From Planctomycetaceae bacterium (lineage in GTDB: Bacteria; Planctomycetota; Planctomycetia; Pirellulales; PALSA-1355): 64,000 nucleotides of DNA. Of the stretch, positions 17,866-26,843 are shown piece after piece. Numbering within the stretch: position 1 is the first letter of the stretch; each line of letters begins with the position of its first letter. Where the stretch lies: assembly GCA_003153375.1 (NCBI GenBank), contig PLYM01000202.1, forward strand, positions 98,634-162,633, in the 5' to 3' direction. The notes under the pieces are model-generated. The model was given only the letters and a program-made list of their open reading frames with translations, ran no database searches and was not told where the DNA came from. A program made the translations under genes and the position numbers.

Positions 17866-19692
17866 TTAGCGGCCCACGGCCACGGGAGTCTTGGCCGGCA
17901 GGATGCGCTCGAGCGCGTCGACGGCGCCGGCCAAGGAAGTGACGACCTGGCTGGCGCCCCGCTTCTCGAGTCCCGCGGTCATTTTGGCCGAGTCTTCGGG
18001 ATATCCCCAGCGGCCGACCAGAATGCGCAAGTCGGCATAGCGCTGCCGAATGCGTTTGCAGAGATAGCGAGTCTGGCCGATGCCGCCGGGCCCCAGCGCC
18101 GAAACGCAGATCACTTGCGCCGGCGAGTCGGCCAGTAGATCCACCAGCTCCGAGGCCAGCGTGACCGTGGGCACCTGTTTGATCACGGTCCGCGGCGGGG
18201 TGAGCCGGACGAGCATGTTGAGCGCCAATTCGTCGCCTCGATCCTTGGCCGGCACGCCGACCACGACCAGGGTGCGCTCGCCGGTCGTGTCGTCGGACTC
18301 GGGATCGGCCGCCTTGGCTTCGACGAATTCGTCGATCATGTGTTCGATCGTGGTCCACACGAATTGTTGTTCCGACTCGGTCAACTCGCCGCGGCTGCGA
18401 TCGCGCTGGGCTCGAACCATGGCCGGTATCAGCAGGTCGTCGCAAATCTGCAACGGCGTGTGATCGCCGGCAAAGTCATCGACGATCTCGGCCGCCTCGT
18501 CGGCGTCGCCGGCCAGCAGCCGCTGGTACAACAGCGCATCGGGTTTGAGCGGCGGGGCATCGCCCAGCAGAATCCACAAGGGCTCCAACGGCGGCACATA
18601 CTTGCCCAACACCGCCAACACCACGGTCAGCGGCACCGACAGGATCAGCCCGATCGGTCCCCAAATCCAGCTCCAAAAAATCGCCGCCACCAACAACGCC
18701 ACGGCCGACACGCCGCTGCTCTTGCCATACGTCAGCGGCTCGACGACATAATTGGTGATCAACTCGACGACGATGAACAGCCCCATCGCCAGCAGCGGCT
18801 CGGTCCAGTTGGGCGATTGGATGATGGCCATGCCGATCGGCAGCGCCGAACCGAGGACGCCGCCGATGTAAGGCAGAAAGCGAAACATCGCCGCCAGAAA
18901 GCCCCACAACACGGCATACTGCACCCCAATGGCATAAAGCCCCAATCCGACCACGACGCCAAAGCCGCCGTTCACGATCGCGTTGGTCATCAGGTAGCGG
19001 CTCACCCGCGTGCCCAGCTCATCAAGCGTTCGGGTGGTGAGTGTCAGTCGCCCGGTGCCGGCCAGGCGCATCATGCGATTGCGGATGTCTTCGCGCGCAC
19101 AGAGCATGAAGATCACCAGCACCAGCACCAGCCCGCCTTCGAGAACCGGGCCCGCCAGCGCTGACAGGGTCGATTGCACGGCCGCCAGCGGATTCAGCGG
19201 CTCGGGCATGACGCGCACCGCCACCGGCGGCTGGGGGTCGGCATCGGGCTTTTCAGTTTTCTCCACCGCCTGCCGGGCGTTCTTCGCACTGGTTTGCAGA
19301 TCGCTCGAGACATCCGAGACGACCTGCTCGAGGCCTCGCAGCACGCCGGAGTCGGAACCGGCTTTCAATTGGCCGACCTTCTCGCGCAAATTCTGTCGAT
19401 AGGTGGGCAGATTGATGAGCAGATCGGAAAACTCGTCGACCGTCTTCCAGACCACCAGCCCCAGGGTGGTAAACAGTAGCAGAACGACCACGCCCACCGA
19501 CGCCACGCGATGCAACCCGCGTCGCTGCAAGGCACTGACGGCCGGCGTGAGTGCAAAGGATATCAACACGGCCAGAGCGACCGGCATCAGGATCGGGCGT
19601 GCAAAGTACAACACGCCGACGACCAATACGGTCCCTTCGAGCCCCCGCAGCCAGCGGCTCGCTTGCAGCGATGGGGCATTTGCCATGGCCAT
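17866..19692 (-). CDS. AI-2E-type transporter with B12-binding-domain-like C-terminal extension
   Basis: Residues 1 to about 365 form an AI-2E/PerM family permease (ARPILMPVALAVLISFALTP at the N-terminus; FRFLPYIGGVLGSALPIGMA and WIWGPIGLILSVPLTVVL near 260-350). Such proteins have 6-8 TM helices. The normal family length is about 350-400 and this one has 608. Residues about 385-455 resemble the four-helix cap of cobalamin domains (GDADEAAEIVDDFAGDHTPL, then LLIPAMVRAQRDRSRGELTE). Residues about 472-600 resemble the Rossmann part (TLVVVGVPAKDRGDELALNM). The cobalamin His of DxHxxG is not seen; the position reads KDRGDELA. The tail may be a degenerate sensor. It lies next to the small envelope protein operon. 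Confidence 0.8.
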   Translation of the reverse strand: MAMANAPSLQASRWLRGLEGTVLVVGVLYFARPILMPVALAVLISFALTPAVSALQRRGLHRVASVGVVVLLLFTTLGLVVWKTVDEFSDLLINLPTYRQNLREKVGQLKAGSDSGVLRGLEQVVSDVSSDLQTSAKNARQAVEKTEKPDADPQPPVAVRVMPEPLNPLAAVQSTLSALAGPVLEGGLVLVLVIFMLCAREDIRNRMMRLAGTGRLTLTTRTLDELGTRVSRYLMTNAIVNGGFGVVVGLGLYAIGVQYAVLWGFLAAMFRFLPYIGGVLGSALPIGMAIIQSPNWTEPLLAMGLFIVVELITNYVVEPLTYGKSSGVSAVALLVAAIFWSWIWGPIGLILSVPLTVVLAVLGKYVPPLEPLWILLGDAPPLKPDALLYQRLLAGDADEAAEIVDDFAGDHTPLQICDDLLIPAMVRAQRDRSRGELTESEQQFVWTTIEHMIDEFVEAKAADPESDDTTGERTLVVVGVPAKDRGDELALNMLVRLTPPRTVIKQVPTVTLASELVDLLADSPAQVICVSALGPGGIGQTRYLCKRIRQRYADLRILVGRWGYPEDSAKMTAGLEKRGASQVVTSLAGAVDALERILPAKTPVAVGR

Positions 19693-19739
19693 ACGTTCCG
19701 CCTACTTCCTTGATCTCGAGCCTTGCAGTGCGGAGCCTA

Positions 19740-19931
19740 TCACCAGGGCTTGAGCTTCCAGCCCAGGACGAAACCGACGCCAATGCAGCCCAGCGCGGCA
19801 TAGCCGGGATTCTCTTTGGCATATTCGATCAAGTAATTCACCACGTCCTCGGTGATCTTCCGCGGATCTTCCACTTCCTGCTTCCGCGGCGCGCGGCTTT
19901 GGTTCTGGCGATTGGCGGTTGTAGTCGGCAT
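19740..19931 (-). CDS. Small C-terminal-anchor membrane protein (63 aa)
   Basis: The N-terminal half is charged (QSRAPRKQEVEDPRKITEDV). An amphipathic helix (VVNYLIEYAKENPGYAAL) follows, and a single C-terminal membrane span (GCIGVGFVLGWKLKPW) ends the protein. The layout resembles ElaB/YqjD/DUF883 proteins, inner-membrane proteins linked to stress and stationary phase, but I would not assign it firmly. GAAAGGAG lies seven bases before the ATG. It is the last of five same-strand genes starting with a CsbD-like gene at 21596. The 12-base gap from the preceding holin-like gene supports one operon. Confidence 0.75.
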   Translation of the reverse strand: MPTTTANRQNQSRAPRKQEVEDPRKITEDVVNYLIEYAKENPGYAALGCIGVGFVLGWKLKPW

Positions 19932-19943
19932 GATCGGCTCCTT

Positions 19944-20441
19944 TCAAAGTTGCGTTGATGACGATCGGTAATTCTCGTCGCCCGCGGGCGAACGAGCAGC
20001 ATGTCGTTCCAGAATTTGTTTCAGTGTGTTGAGGTTTTGGCGCAGCTCGCGGCGCGAGCGCTGGAGGCCGGCCACCTGCTCGCGCAGATGCCACCAGCCG
20101 GCGCCGAGCAAACCGCAGGTCACGATGAGCGCGGCCAGCACAACCCACAGCATGCCCGCCGCGGGACTGAGTCCCGTCGCGTCGGCCAACAGCAGGCCCA
20201 ATGCCGCCAGCATCACGGGCAACGCGGCCACGGCAAGCAGGAGTGCCACGATCGTGGCTCCCACGGCCACGACCGCGCCGCTCCACACGCCGCGCAGGTC
20301 GGCCATCAGCAATTGCCATTGCAGCTCGGCGAGGCTCACCAGGTCATAGGCCATGGCCGCGGCATTGGATGCCAGAGTCCGACTGGGAGACGCGCGCTCG
20401 GCGCCGTTTTGACGGCCTTCTAGCGTCGTTTCATCAACCAT
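19944..20441 (-). CDS. YqjE/phage-holin-III-like membrane protein
   Basis: A 165-residue protein. The N-terminal region has ASNAAAMAYDLVSLAELQWQ, as in YqjE-type proteins. Two long hydrophobic segments follow (about residues 55-80 and 95-120, LAVAALPVMLAALGLLLADA and MLWVVLAALIVTCGLLGAGW). A basic coiled C-terminus ends it (GLQRSRRELRQNLNTLKQIL). In other bacteria such genes are linked with DUF883/YqjD genes and stress, and a lytic role is not implied. Its start overlaps the end of the preceding DUF883-like gene by 22 bases, indicating translational coupling. Confidence 0.8.
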   Translation of the reverse strand: MVDETTLEGRQNGAERASPSRTLASNAAAMAYDLVSLAELQWQLLMADLRGVWSGAVVAVGATIVALLLAVAALPVMLAALGLLLADATGLSPAAGMLWVVLAALIVTCGLLGAGWWHLREQVAGLQRSRRELRQNLNTLKQILERHAARSPAGDENYRSSSTQL

Positions 20442-20620
20442 CCCAACAACACCCCGGCGACCAAGGCGGCCGCTAAACTGGTTTTTGGATTCTTGGCAAT
20501 CACCTCGTGGAACCGGCCACCCATTCCCAGCGCGAACTCCTTGGCTGCTCGCGGCTCGGCCGTTTCAGCGGCTGCTTGCGGACGTGCGGCATGAACGCCG
20601 TTGCTCAGGCGATTGATCAT
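20420..20620 (-). CDS. Small DUF883/ElaB-like membrane protein (66 aa)
   Basis: A short N-terminal region is followed by EFALGMGGRFHEVIAKNPKT and a C-terminal membrane span (SLAAALVAGVLLGWLMKRR). The NPKTSLAAALVAGVLLGW block is the typical C-terminal anchor of DUF883 proteins such as YqjD and ElaB, which bind the inner membrane and, in E. coli, ribosomes in stationary phase. The ATG at 20620 overlaps the previous gene's TGA as ATGA and has a GAGGGAAG site. A longer same-frame reading upstream is a shadow of the preceding gene. Confidence 0.78.
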   Translation of the reverse strand: MINRLSNGVHAARPQAAAETAEPRAAKEFALGMGGRFHEVIAKNPKTSLAAALVAGVLLGWLMKRR

Positions 20621-21069
20621 GACACTTCCCTCGGTTCGTTCGACGGTTCGACCTCGGCCGCCGTTTCCCGCGAGCGTTGGCTCGCGCGGGCAGCCAGAAA
20701 ACTCTCCACGAACTCTCTGCCACGCGCGGCCACGATGGCCGTGGCCTGCCGCGCCACCACGTTCGCCGCCATTCCCAGCGCCACCGCCATCAACGATTTC
20801 CGCTCCGCTGCCTGCACCCGCGACTCGCCGGTTGAGTCCACCGGCGGCGCGCTTGCCGGCGGCGCGGGTTTCGCGCCTCGCGGCACGAGCACAAATCCGA
20901 TCGTCGCGGCCACCGCGCAAAAAAGCCCCGGATGCGCGCGAAAATGGTAGCGCCAATCGCTCAGCGTCTGCGCGCTGCTGACGACGCCCTGGGCTTCCTG
21001 CTCCAAGGCACCGCGCAGCTTCGCCATCTGACGTTGGATTTCCTCGGCGCTGGGCTCAGCGTGGCTCAT
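20617..21069 (-). CDS. DUF3618-like envelope protein (150 aa)
   Basis: Residues 6-30 form a charged helix (SAEEIQRQMAKLRGALEQEA). A segment SDWRYHFRAHPGLFCAVAAT then leads into one membrane span (residues about 43-62). A Pro/Ala linker follows, and a second weakly hydrophobic helix (SLMAVALGMAANVVARQATA) is near 92-112. N-terminal helix plus W-R-YHFRAHP plus span recalls DUF3618-type proteins, without certainty. It is the second gene of the operon, 17 bases after the CsbD-like gene, and its stop overlaps the next start. Confidence 0.68.
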   Translation of the reverse strand: MSHAEPSAEEIQRQMAKLRGALEQEAQGVVSSAQTLSDWRYHFRAHPGLFCAVAATIGFVLVPRGAKPAPPASAPPVDSTGESRVQAAERKSLMAVALGMAANVVARQATAIVAARGREFVESFLAARASQRSRETAAEVEPSNEPREVS

Positions 21070-21086
21070 GAACGGATACCGATCTA

Positions 21087-21596
21087 TTAGCCACGACGTT
21101 TTTCGGGCAACAGGTTCGACAGAGCGTCGAGCATTTGTCGTCCGAATTGCTCGGCCGCGCCACGCCCATGGGCATAGGTCGATTCGGGCGTTCGCTCGCG
21201 CAGCAACAAGGTCACGCCGACTCCGGCCAGCAGGCCGATGCCAAACGCCACAGCCAACGATTGGCCCGGACGCGCTTGAACCATCTTGCCGGCCTCGGCA
21301 TAACCCTCGCGTAGACCTTGATAGCCTTGCCGCACTTCGTCAGTCACCTGGCCGGCCGCTTCTTGCACGCGTTCGCGAGCCGCCTCCAGGAATTCGGAGC
21401 CTTCGCCGGCCACCTGGCAGAGAAAATGTTCGATTGCTTCCCGGCTTTCGCCGGTCTTGCGCTGAATGCGGCCGATCAACTGATCGACGTTGCCATCGAA
21501 ATTGCGCAACTCGTCGTCGGTCAGCTTGCCCCACTTCTCCTTAAGCTTGCCACGGAGCTCATTCCAGTGGCCGGCTAGCACTTGTTGATTGACCAT
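21087..21596 (-). CDS. CsbD-like N-terminus fused to DUF883-like C-terminal anchor
   Basis: Residues 1-60 match the CsbD family of general-stress proteins (LAGHWNELRGKLKEKWGKLT, then DDELRNFDGNVDQLIGRIQ). Residues about 75-140 form a helical part ending in a C-terminal membrane span (GQSLAVAFGIGLLAGVGVTL), as in DUF883/YqjD proteins. The fusion would place a soluble CsbD head at the inner membrane. CsbD is under general-stress control in Bacillus. This is the first gene of a five-gene operon down to 19740, and a sigma-54-like element lies about 70 bases upstream. Confidence 0.86.
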   Translation of the reverse strand: MVNQQVLAGHWNELRGKLKEKWGKLTDDELRNFDGNVDQLIGRIQRKTGESREAIEHFLCQVAGEGSEFLEAARERVQEAAGQVTDEVRQGYQGLREGYAEAGKMVQARPGQSLAVAFGIGLLAGVGVTLLLRERTPESTYAHGRGAAEQFGRQMLDALSNLLPEKRRG

Positions 21597-21665
21597 GATT
21601 CGATTCTCCCGCTCGCGAAAGGAAAGTTTCCCACATCAGGACGCTCATTTCAGCAATCAGCCAAT

Positions 21666-21683
21666 TGCAAATCGTATGCCGCC
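21666..21683 (-). promoter_or_regulatory. Putative sigma-54 promoter of the CsbD operon
   Basis: On the minus strand the sequence reads GGCGGCATACGATTTGCAAT. GG and GC are separated by exactly 10 bases, the -24 box shows GGCA and the -12 box TTGCA, compared with TGGCACG-N4-TTGCA. The predicted start would be about 55-60 bases before the CsbD-like ATG at 21596. An NtrC-type activator gene lies 3.4 kb away. Confidence 0.5.
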
Positions 21684-22163
21684 CCAGGAACCAAGTCGAA
21701 TCGCGCGGGGACACGGGCCCGACTGAACCACGGGTGACTGTCCGCATGAGAAGGGGCGCATGAAAAGGGGCATAAGAGTTTAGCCCGGGTTGGGGCCCCT
21801 GCGCCCCAGCGCAAGAACAATGGGTTGTGGAACGGCACTTGCTTAGGAGTTTCCATGGGTCGAAAAGACTCTCAAACACGCTGGAAAGGCCACTTCTGAT
21901 TGCCCGCCGCTGAGCTGGATTAGACCACCCTGAGGGTCTGACAACCGGATTGGCTTGTCCTCGCCCCGATAGCGGGGTAAAGAATAGACGGTCGCTTTAA
22001 ATTATTGCGGATTAAAACTTTATCGATCGGCACCCTGCTATCTTTTGCTCCGAATACCGGCAAATTCCCCCCTGCAAATGCATTCGCAGGCTCGATCACA
22101 CGATTACGAGGCAGCTACCATTGAGTGCCTACTGGCGGGGCTGAGTTGCCCACGCGCTAGTCG
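21684..22163. other. Divergent intergenic region, no gene seen
   Basis: This gap separates the CsbD operon from the hybrid kinase gene. I found no convincing coding frame in it. It contains a GC-rich near-palindrome around 21783-21810 (GGGTTGGGGCCCCTGCGCCCC) and an AT-rich part at 21995-22030 (TTTAAATTATTGCGG) that could hold the kinase promoter. I could not define -35 and -10 boxes with confidence. Confidence 0.5.
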
Positions 22164-24953
22164 GTGTCCCCTTTTGATTTCGAGTCGCGCATGCATTTGA
22201 GTCTCCGCTATGTTTGTCTCGTGCCGGCCCGCTGCCGACAGCGGACACAGCACGTGGCTAGGCGTCCCATCGGCCAGGGTGTGCTGGGCGCGCTGACCTG
22301 CCTGGGGTTGCCGCGCGCTTTGCCCTTGGACGTCGCGGACGTCGACGCCTCATCGGCCGCCATCTGGTCCGTGACCGGCTGGGCCCTCTGCGGTTTTCTG
22401 ATCGTGCTGTTGGGCGTGGCGATCTACAAATTGACGCAATCGCATGGCAAGCATGCCGACTGTTTGCAGCAACTCGACACCCACAAACTGCGGATCGAAG
22501 CCAGCGCGATCGATCATCGCCGCGGCGAGAATCGATTTCGCACCCTGATCGAGGCCACGGGCAGTGTTGTGTGGGCCACCGACGCCGCGGGACGCGTCAT
22601 CGAAGCGCAGCCTTCATGGGAGCGGTACACCGGCTCTCGCTGGCCCAAGTATCAAGGCGAAAGCTGGCTCGAAGCGGTCCACCCGGAAGATCGCCCTCGC
22701 ATTCAGGCCGAGTGGCGCGCAGCCCTGGCCGCGCGCACGATCTGCCAGGTTTCGGGCCGCTTGTGGCACGGGCCTTCGAACGACTACCGGCACGTTACCT
22801 CGCGTGGCTTGCCGCTGCTCGAGGCCGACGGCCAACTCATCGGCTGGATCTGTACCGTGGCCGACGCCGATCTCGCAACCCGCGCGGCCGAGCGGGTGCG
22901 CGCGGCGCAGATCGCGGCCGAAGTTGCCAACCGGGCCAAGGGCGAGTTCCTGGCCAACGTGAGTCATGAGTTGCGCACGCCAATGCACGCGATCGTGGGC
23001 ATGACCGAGTTGGCGCTCGACGAGGAGCTGTCGCCGCTGGTGCGCGACTATCTGGAGACGGCCAAGGGGTCGGCCGAGGTCCTGCTGAAGCTGGTCAACG
23101 AGATCCTCGACTTCTCCAAGCTGGAATCGGGCAAATTCACGCTCGACACCGCCCCCTTCCGCCTGCCGCAATTGCTCGACGAATCGATCAAGGCGATCTG
23201 CCTGCCGGCGGCCGAAAAGGGTCTGGAACTGGTGTGCGAAGTGGCCCCCGACGTCCCCGATGCCGTGGTCGGCGATAGCCTGCGGCTGCGGCAAATCCTG
23301 GTGAATCTGCTGAATAACGCCGTCAAATTCAGCAGCGAGGGAGACGTCTTGCTGCGAGCCATGGTCGAACATCGCGACCGGCACGACGTCACTTTGCGCT
23401 TCGAGGTTTGCGACACCGGCATCGGCATTCCACAAGCCGATCAGGATCGCATTTTCGACCCGTTCACGCAGGTCGACGCCACGACCACGCGGCAGCACGG
23501 CGGCACGGGCTTGGGGCTGGCCATCGCCACCGAACTCGTGCGGCTGATGGGAGGCCGCATCGGCGTTCACAGCACGCTCGGCCGAGGGAGCACGTTCTAT
23601 TTCACCGTCACGCTGCCCGAAACACCCGCGGTTGTGGGAGATGGAGCTCACCGAGCCCGGCCGCTCACCCAGCTGGCCGGCTTGCGCGTACTGATCGTCG
23701 ACGACAATGCGACGAACCGTCGCATCCTGGAGAATACGCTGCGCCACGGGCATCTGAACCCGGTGCTGGCGACCAACGGACCCGCTTGCCTTGCTGCGCT
23801 GCGCCAAGCGGTTGCCGAGGAGAATCCCTTTCAGGTGTTGATCGCCGACGCCTTGATGCCGGGCATGGACGGATTCACGCTCGTTGAGCAGGTCAAGGCT
23901 GAGCCGCAGTTGGTCAAAGCCGTGATCATGATGATTTCCTCGGCCGACCGTCACACGTTTCGCCAGCGCTGCGACGAACTGGGCATTGATCTCTATCTGG
24001 AGAAGCCGGTCTCGCAGGCAGCCATGTGGGAGGCGATCGCCACGGCCACCGGCGGCAAGCGCCACGAGTCGACGACCGCGCCCGCGGCGTCGCAGGCCTG
24101 GGGGCCGACGCAGTCGTTGCGCGTGCTGGTGGCCGAAGACACACTGGCCAATCAGAAGATCGTGAAGAGCATTCTCAGCAAGCGCGGCCACGCCGTGGAG
24201 ATCGCCCGCAACGGCCGCGAAGTGGTGGAAATGATTCGTCATGAGCCCTTCGATATCATTCTGATGGACGTGCAGATGCCGATCATGGACGGCTTTCAGG
24301 CCACGAGCACGATCCGCTCACTCGAGGCCCACTTGGGTCGCCGCGTGCCCATCATCGCGCTGACGGCCCACGCTCGACAAGGCGACCGCGAACGCTGTCT
24401 GGCCGCGGGCATGGACGATTACCTGGTCAAGCCGGTGAGCGCGGCCGTGTTGGTCGAACGGGTCGAGCACTTCCGCCCGGCCAGCGAGGCGACGAGCCAA
24501 ACGCTTCGCGGTCGAACCGACCAGACGATCAGCGAGTCACGGCCGGCGGAACCGTCGGAGGCCAATCCCGAGCGCCGCGCGGCTTTTGACCTGGAGGCGG
24601 CACTGGCGCGACTCGGCAACGATCGGGCCTTTTTCGCGAATCTGGTTGAATTCTTCGTCGAGGATTATCCCCAACTGCTCGGCCAGATTCGCTCCGCCCT
24701 GCAGGCCCAGGACGCTCCGGCCGTGGCCCATGCCGCGCACAGCCTGAAGGGACTCGTCGCCAACTTCGACGCGCACCCCACGGTGCGGGTGGTCAGTCGC
24801 ATGGAAAAGGCGGGCTTCGACAACGACCTGACCACGGTCGCGGTGTTGATGGAGTCGCTTGAACACGAGCTCGTGCGGCTGCTCAACGCCTTGCTGCCCT
24901 ATCGCGGCAAGCTTTCAGCCTCGGGAGGCTGCGGCGAACCTCGCGAGGGCTGA
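22164..24953 (+). CDS. Hybrid sensor histidine kinase with PAS, two receivers and HPt
   Basis: A 929-residue phosphorelay protein. One TM segment at about 70-90 ([19 protein letters not shown]) has little outside it, so sensing is probably by the PAS domain (about 120-235, [20 protein letters not shown]). The HisKA phosphohistidine is in [16 protein letters not shown] near 268. HATPase_c is about 370-490 ([17 protein letters not shown]). Receiver 1 (about 508-625) has DALMPGMDG, and receiver 2 (about 648-770) has [13 protein letters not shown]. The HPt domain near 810-905 has [12 protein letters not shown]. The start could be GTG 22164 or ATG 22191. It converges with a sigma-54 activator gene, the likely or indirect target of its relay. 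Confidence 0.93.
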   Translation: MSPFDFESRMHLSLRYVCLVPARCRQRTQHVARRPIGQGVLGALTCLGLPRALPLDVADVDASSAAIWSVTGWALCGFLIVLLGVAIYKLTQSHGKHADCLQQLDTHKLRIEASAIDHRRGENRFRTLIEATGSVVWATDAAGRVIEAQPSWERYTGSRWPKYQGESWLEAVHPEDRPRIQAEWRAALAARTICQVSGRLWHGPSNDYRHVTSRGLPLLEADGQLIGWICTVADADLATRAAERVRAAQIAAEVANRAKGEFLANVSHELRTPMHAIVGMTELALDEELSPLVRDYLETAKGSAEVLLKLVNEILDFSKLESGKFTLDTAPFRLPQLLDESIKAICLPAAEKGLELVCEVAPDVPDAVVGDSLRLRQILVNLLNNAVKFSSEGDVLLRAMVEHRDRHDVTLRFEVCDTGIGIPQADQDRIFDPFTQVDATTTRQHGGTGLGLAIATELVRLMGGRIGVHSTLGRGSTFYFTVTLPETPAVVGDGAHRARPLTQLAGLRVLIVDDNATNRRILENTLRHGHLNPVLATNGPACLAALRQAVAEENPFQVLIADALMPGMDGFTLVEQVKAEPQLVKAVIMMISSADRHTFRQRCDELGIDLYLEKPVSQAAMWEAIATATGGKRHESTTAPAASQAWGPTQSLRVLVAEDTLANQKIVKSILSKRGHAVEIARNGREVVEMIRHEPFDIILMDVQMPIMDGFQATSTIRSLEAHLGRRVPIIALTAHARQGDRERCLAAGMDDYLVKPVSAAVLVERVEHFRPASEATSQTLRGRTDQTISESRPAEPSEANPERRAAFDLEAALARLGNDRAFFANLVEFFVEDYPQLLGQIRSALQAQDAPAVAHAAHSLKGLVANFDAHPTVRVVSRMEKAGFDNDLTTVAVLMESLEHELVRLLNALLPYRGKLSASGGCGEPREG

Positions 24954-24963
24954 GAGCCAAACC

Positions 24964-26427
24964 CTAAACGCGGGCCGCTTCGTCGGGCTCGTCTTCTCCG
25001 ATGTTGACCGTGTGTTCCATCGAGATGTGCAAGGCTCGCAGCTTGTGCCGCAAGCTGGCGCGGGTGATGCCTAAAATCTTCGAAGCCTTCGACTGATTGC
25101 CGTCGGTCAACGTCAGAATGCGCCGCAGCAGATTCCGCTCCATCAACTCCAACGACTCGGCATACACCTGGTTGGAGCCGGACGCGATACGGCTTTCGAT
25201 GAAGCTGCCCAGCTCATCGGCCAACGGCTTCGACGGCTTCGTGGCTTCGCTCTCGGTGTGGAACCGCACCGACTTGGTGAGAAACTCAGGCAGCACCACC
25301 GGTCCGGTGGTTTGCAAGACAGCCTGCTTGATGACACTCTGCAATTCGCGCACGTTGCCGGGCCAGCCGTAGCTCAAGAGCAGATCGAGTGCGTCGGGCG
25401 CGATCGTGCGCACGTCCTTGCCCATCTTGCGACTGCAAATCGGCAGAAAATGTTCGATCAGCAGCTGCACGTCGCCTTGGCGCTTCCGCAGCGGCGGCAA
25501 CTCGATCGTGAACCCGTTGAGCCGATAGAAAAGATCTTCGCGGAATGTGCCCTCGGCGACCATCTCGGCCAGATCGCGATTCGTGGCCGCCAGCACGCGG
25601 GTATCGATTTCGATCGACGTATTGCCGCCGACACGTTCGAATTTCTGTTCCTGCAAAATGCGCAGCAATTTGCTTTGCACCATCAACGACATGTCGCCGA
25701 CTTCGTCGAGAAACAGCGTTCCGCCCGAGCAATGCTCGAACTTGCCGATGCGCCGCTGATCGGCGCCGGTGAACGATCCCTTTTCGTGACCGAATAATTC
25801 GCTTTCGAGCAGCGTTTCGTGAATCGCCGCGCAATTGACGGCCAAAAAGGGCGCCCGTGCCCGTTGGCTGTGTTGATAAATGGCGCGAGCGATCAGCTCC
25901 TTGCCGGTGCCGCTCTCGCCGCAAATCAGCACGGTCACGTCTTGCGGAGCAACCCGGCCAATGGCCTTGTAGACTTCCAGCATCTGCGGGCTGCAACCCA
26001 CCAGGTTGTCGGGCCCCGTCGCTGAGTCACTGCCCGTGGGCATGATCACCGGCACGTTCATCAGCCGGCGCATCTCCAGGGCTTTGGCCACGCACTGCCG
26101 CACCTTGAAAACGTCGAGCGGCTTGTAGAGATAGTCATACGCCCCGCCCTTCATGGCCTCGATCGCCGTTTCGCTGTCGCCCGAGGCGGTGATGAAGATC
26201 ACCGGCAGCTTGGCGTCGAACTTGCGAATCTGCTCGAACACCTCAAGCCCGGAAGTCGTGGGCAGCATGACGTCCAACAGCACGACGTCCGGGTGGTCGC
26301 GCTCGAGGGCGGCCAGCCCTTCCTCGGCCGACATCGCCGCCGAAACCTGCACGTCGCTCGCTTTGAACGTTTCCTGGATGAAATAGCGAACGCCTCGGTC
26401 GTCGTCGATCGCCAGCACGGTCGGCAT
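24964..26427 (-). CDS. Sigma-54-dependent response regulator (NtrC type)
   Basis: A 487-residue activator. The receiver domain (1-120) has acidic pocket DDD near residue 8 and the phospho-Asp in VVLLDVMLPTTSG. The AAA+ domain (about 145-375) has Walker A GESGTGKE, the sigma-54 contact loop as GSFTGA (consensus GAFTGA) and Walker B GGTLFLDEVGDM. The C-terminal Fis-type HTH reads NQSKASKILGITRASLRHKL. It hydrolyses ATP to open sigma-54 promoters when phosphorylated. ATG 26427 (MPTVLAIDDD) is used rather than the codon at 26478. Sigma-54-like elements occur upstream of it and of several neighbouring genes. Its stop lies 10 bases from the hybrid kinase stop. Confidence 0.95.
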   Translation of the reverse strand: MPTVLAIDDDRGVRYFIQETFKASDVQVSAAMSAEEGLAALERDHPDVVLLDVMLPTTSGLEVFEQIRKFDAKLPVIFITASGDSETAIEAMKGGAYDYLYKPLDVFKVRQCVAKALEMRRLMNVPVIMPTGSDSATGPDNLVGCSPQMLEVYKAIGRVAPQDVTVLICGESGTGKELIARAIYQHSQRARAPFLAVNCAAIHETLLESELFGHEKGSFTGADQRRIGKFEHCSGGTLFLDEVGDMSLMVQSKLLRILQEQKFERVGGNTSIEIDTRVLAATNRDLAEMVAEGTFREDLFYRLNGFTIELPPLRKRQGDVQLLIEHFLPICSRKMGKDVRTIAPDALDLLLSYGWPGNVRELQSVIKQAVLQTTGPVVLPEFLTKSVRFHTESEATKPSKPLADELGSFIESRIASGSNQVYAESLELMERNLLRRILTLTDGNQSKASKILGITRASLRHKLRALHISMEHTVNIGEDEPDEAARV

Positions 26428-26562
26428 CGTAGAATCCCCCGAAAAAGCTGAGAAAGTGGGCGGAATGGATCCTCCCACGAGCCATTATTGACGTCTGCTT
26501 GCGGAATTGACAGCTTGCCCCGACAGGCCGCCGACGGCAGCAGTCCCGCCGTGTCTCCATTT

Positions 26563-26580
26563 AAGCACAACGCGTGCCGG
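26563..26580 (-). promoter_or_regulatory. Possible sigma-54 promoter of the activator gene
   Basis: On the minus strand: CCGGCACGCGTTGTGCTTAA. GG and GC are 10 bases apart and GGCACG is exact. The -12 box reads GTGC rather than TTGC. It lies about 135 bases before the activator ATG, so autoregulation is possible. The 26428-26760 gap shows no other feature I can support. Confidence 0.4.
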
Positions 26581-26765
26581 GCGGGGCGATTTCGCCGAAA
26601 GTGCGGTTTAGCAGGCACTTCTGTCCGCAGAGACTGGAGAATTCCGCGGCGAAATCCGTTTCACCTGGCTGCCAGGCTATCACCCTGGGCGATGGCCGCC
26701 CAGGGTGGATCGGAGAGTTAGCTCCAGGTGGAACGCCAGCCGCGGGCGACACTCGGAAAGCGCAA

Positions 26766-26825
26766 TAAAAAGGCCGGTTGAGACCTCGTCCCCATCGCTG
26801 AGATGAGGCTGTCTCAACCGGCCCG
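26766..26825 (-). terminator. Rho-independent terminator of the PRC-barrel gene
   Basis: Perfect 13-base arms GGCCGGTTGAGAC (26772-26784) and its complement (26811-26823) enclose a 26-base loop that can itself pair partly. Read on the minus strand the stem is followed by TTTTTATTGCG. It lies 20 bases after the PRC-barrel stop codon. Confidence 0.88.
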
Positions 26826-26843
26826 AGGCAATCTCGAGGTGAC

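Noticed and set aside
21783..21810. GC-rich near-palindrome between the CsbD operon and kinase as a terminator
   Set aside because: No T-tract and no gene ends near it.
22025..22055. GGCACCC...TTTTGC before the kinase gene as a sigma-54 promoter
   Set aside because: Spacing between GG and GC is too long.
22614..24242. A 542-codon minus-strand frame across the hybrid kinase
   Set aside because: His/Gln/Arg-rich shadow with no domain.
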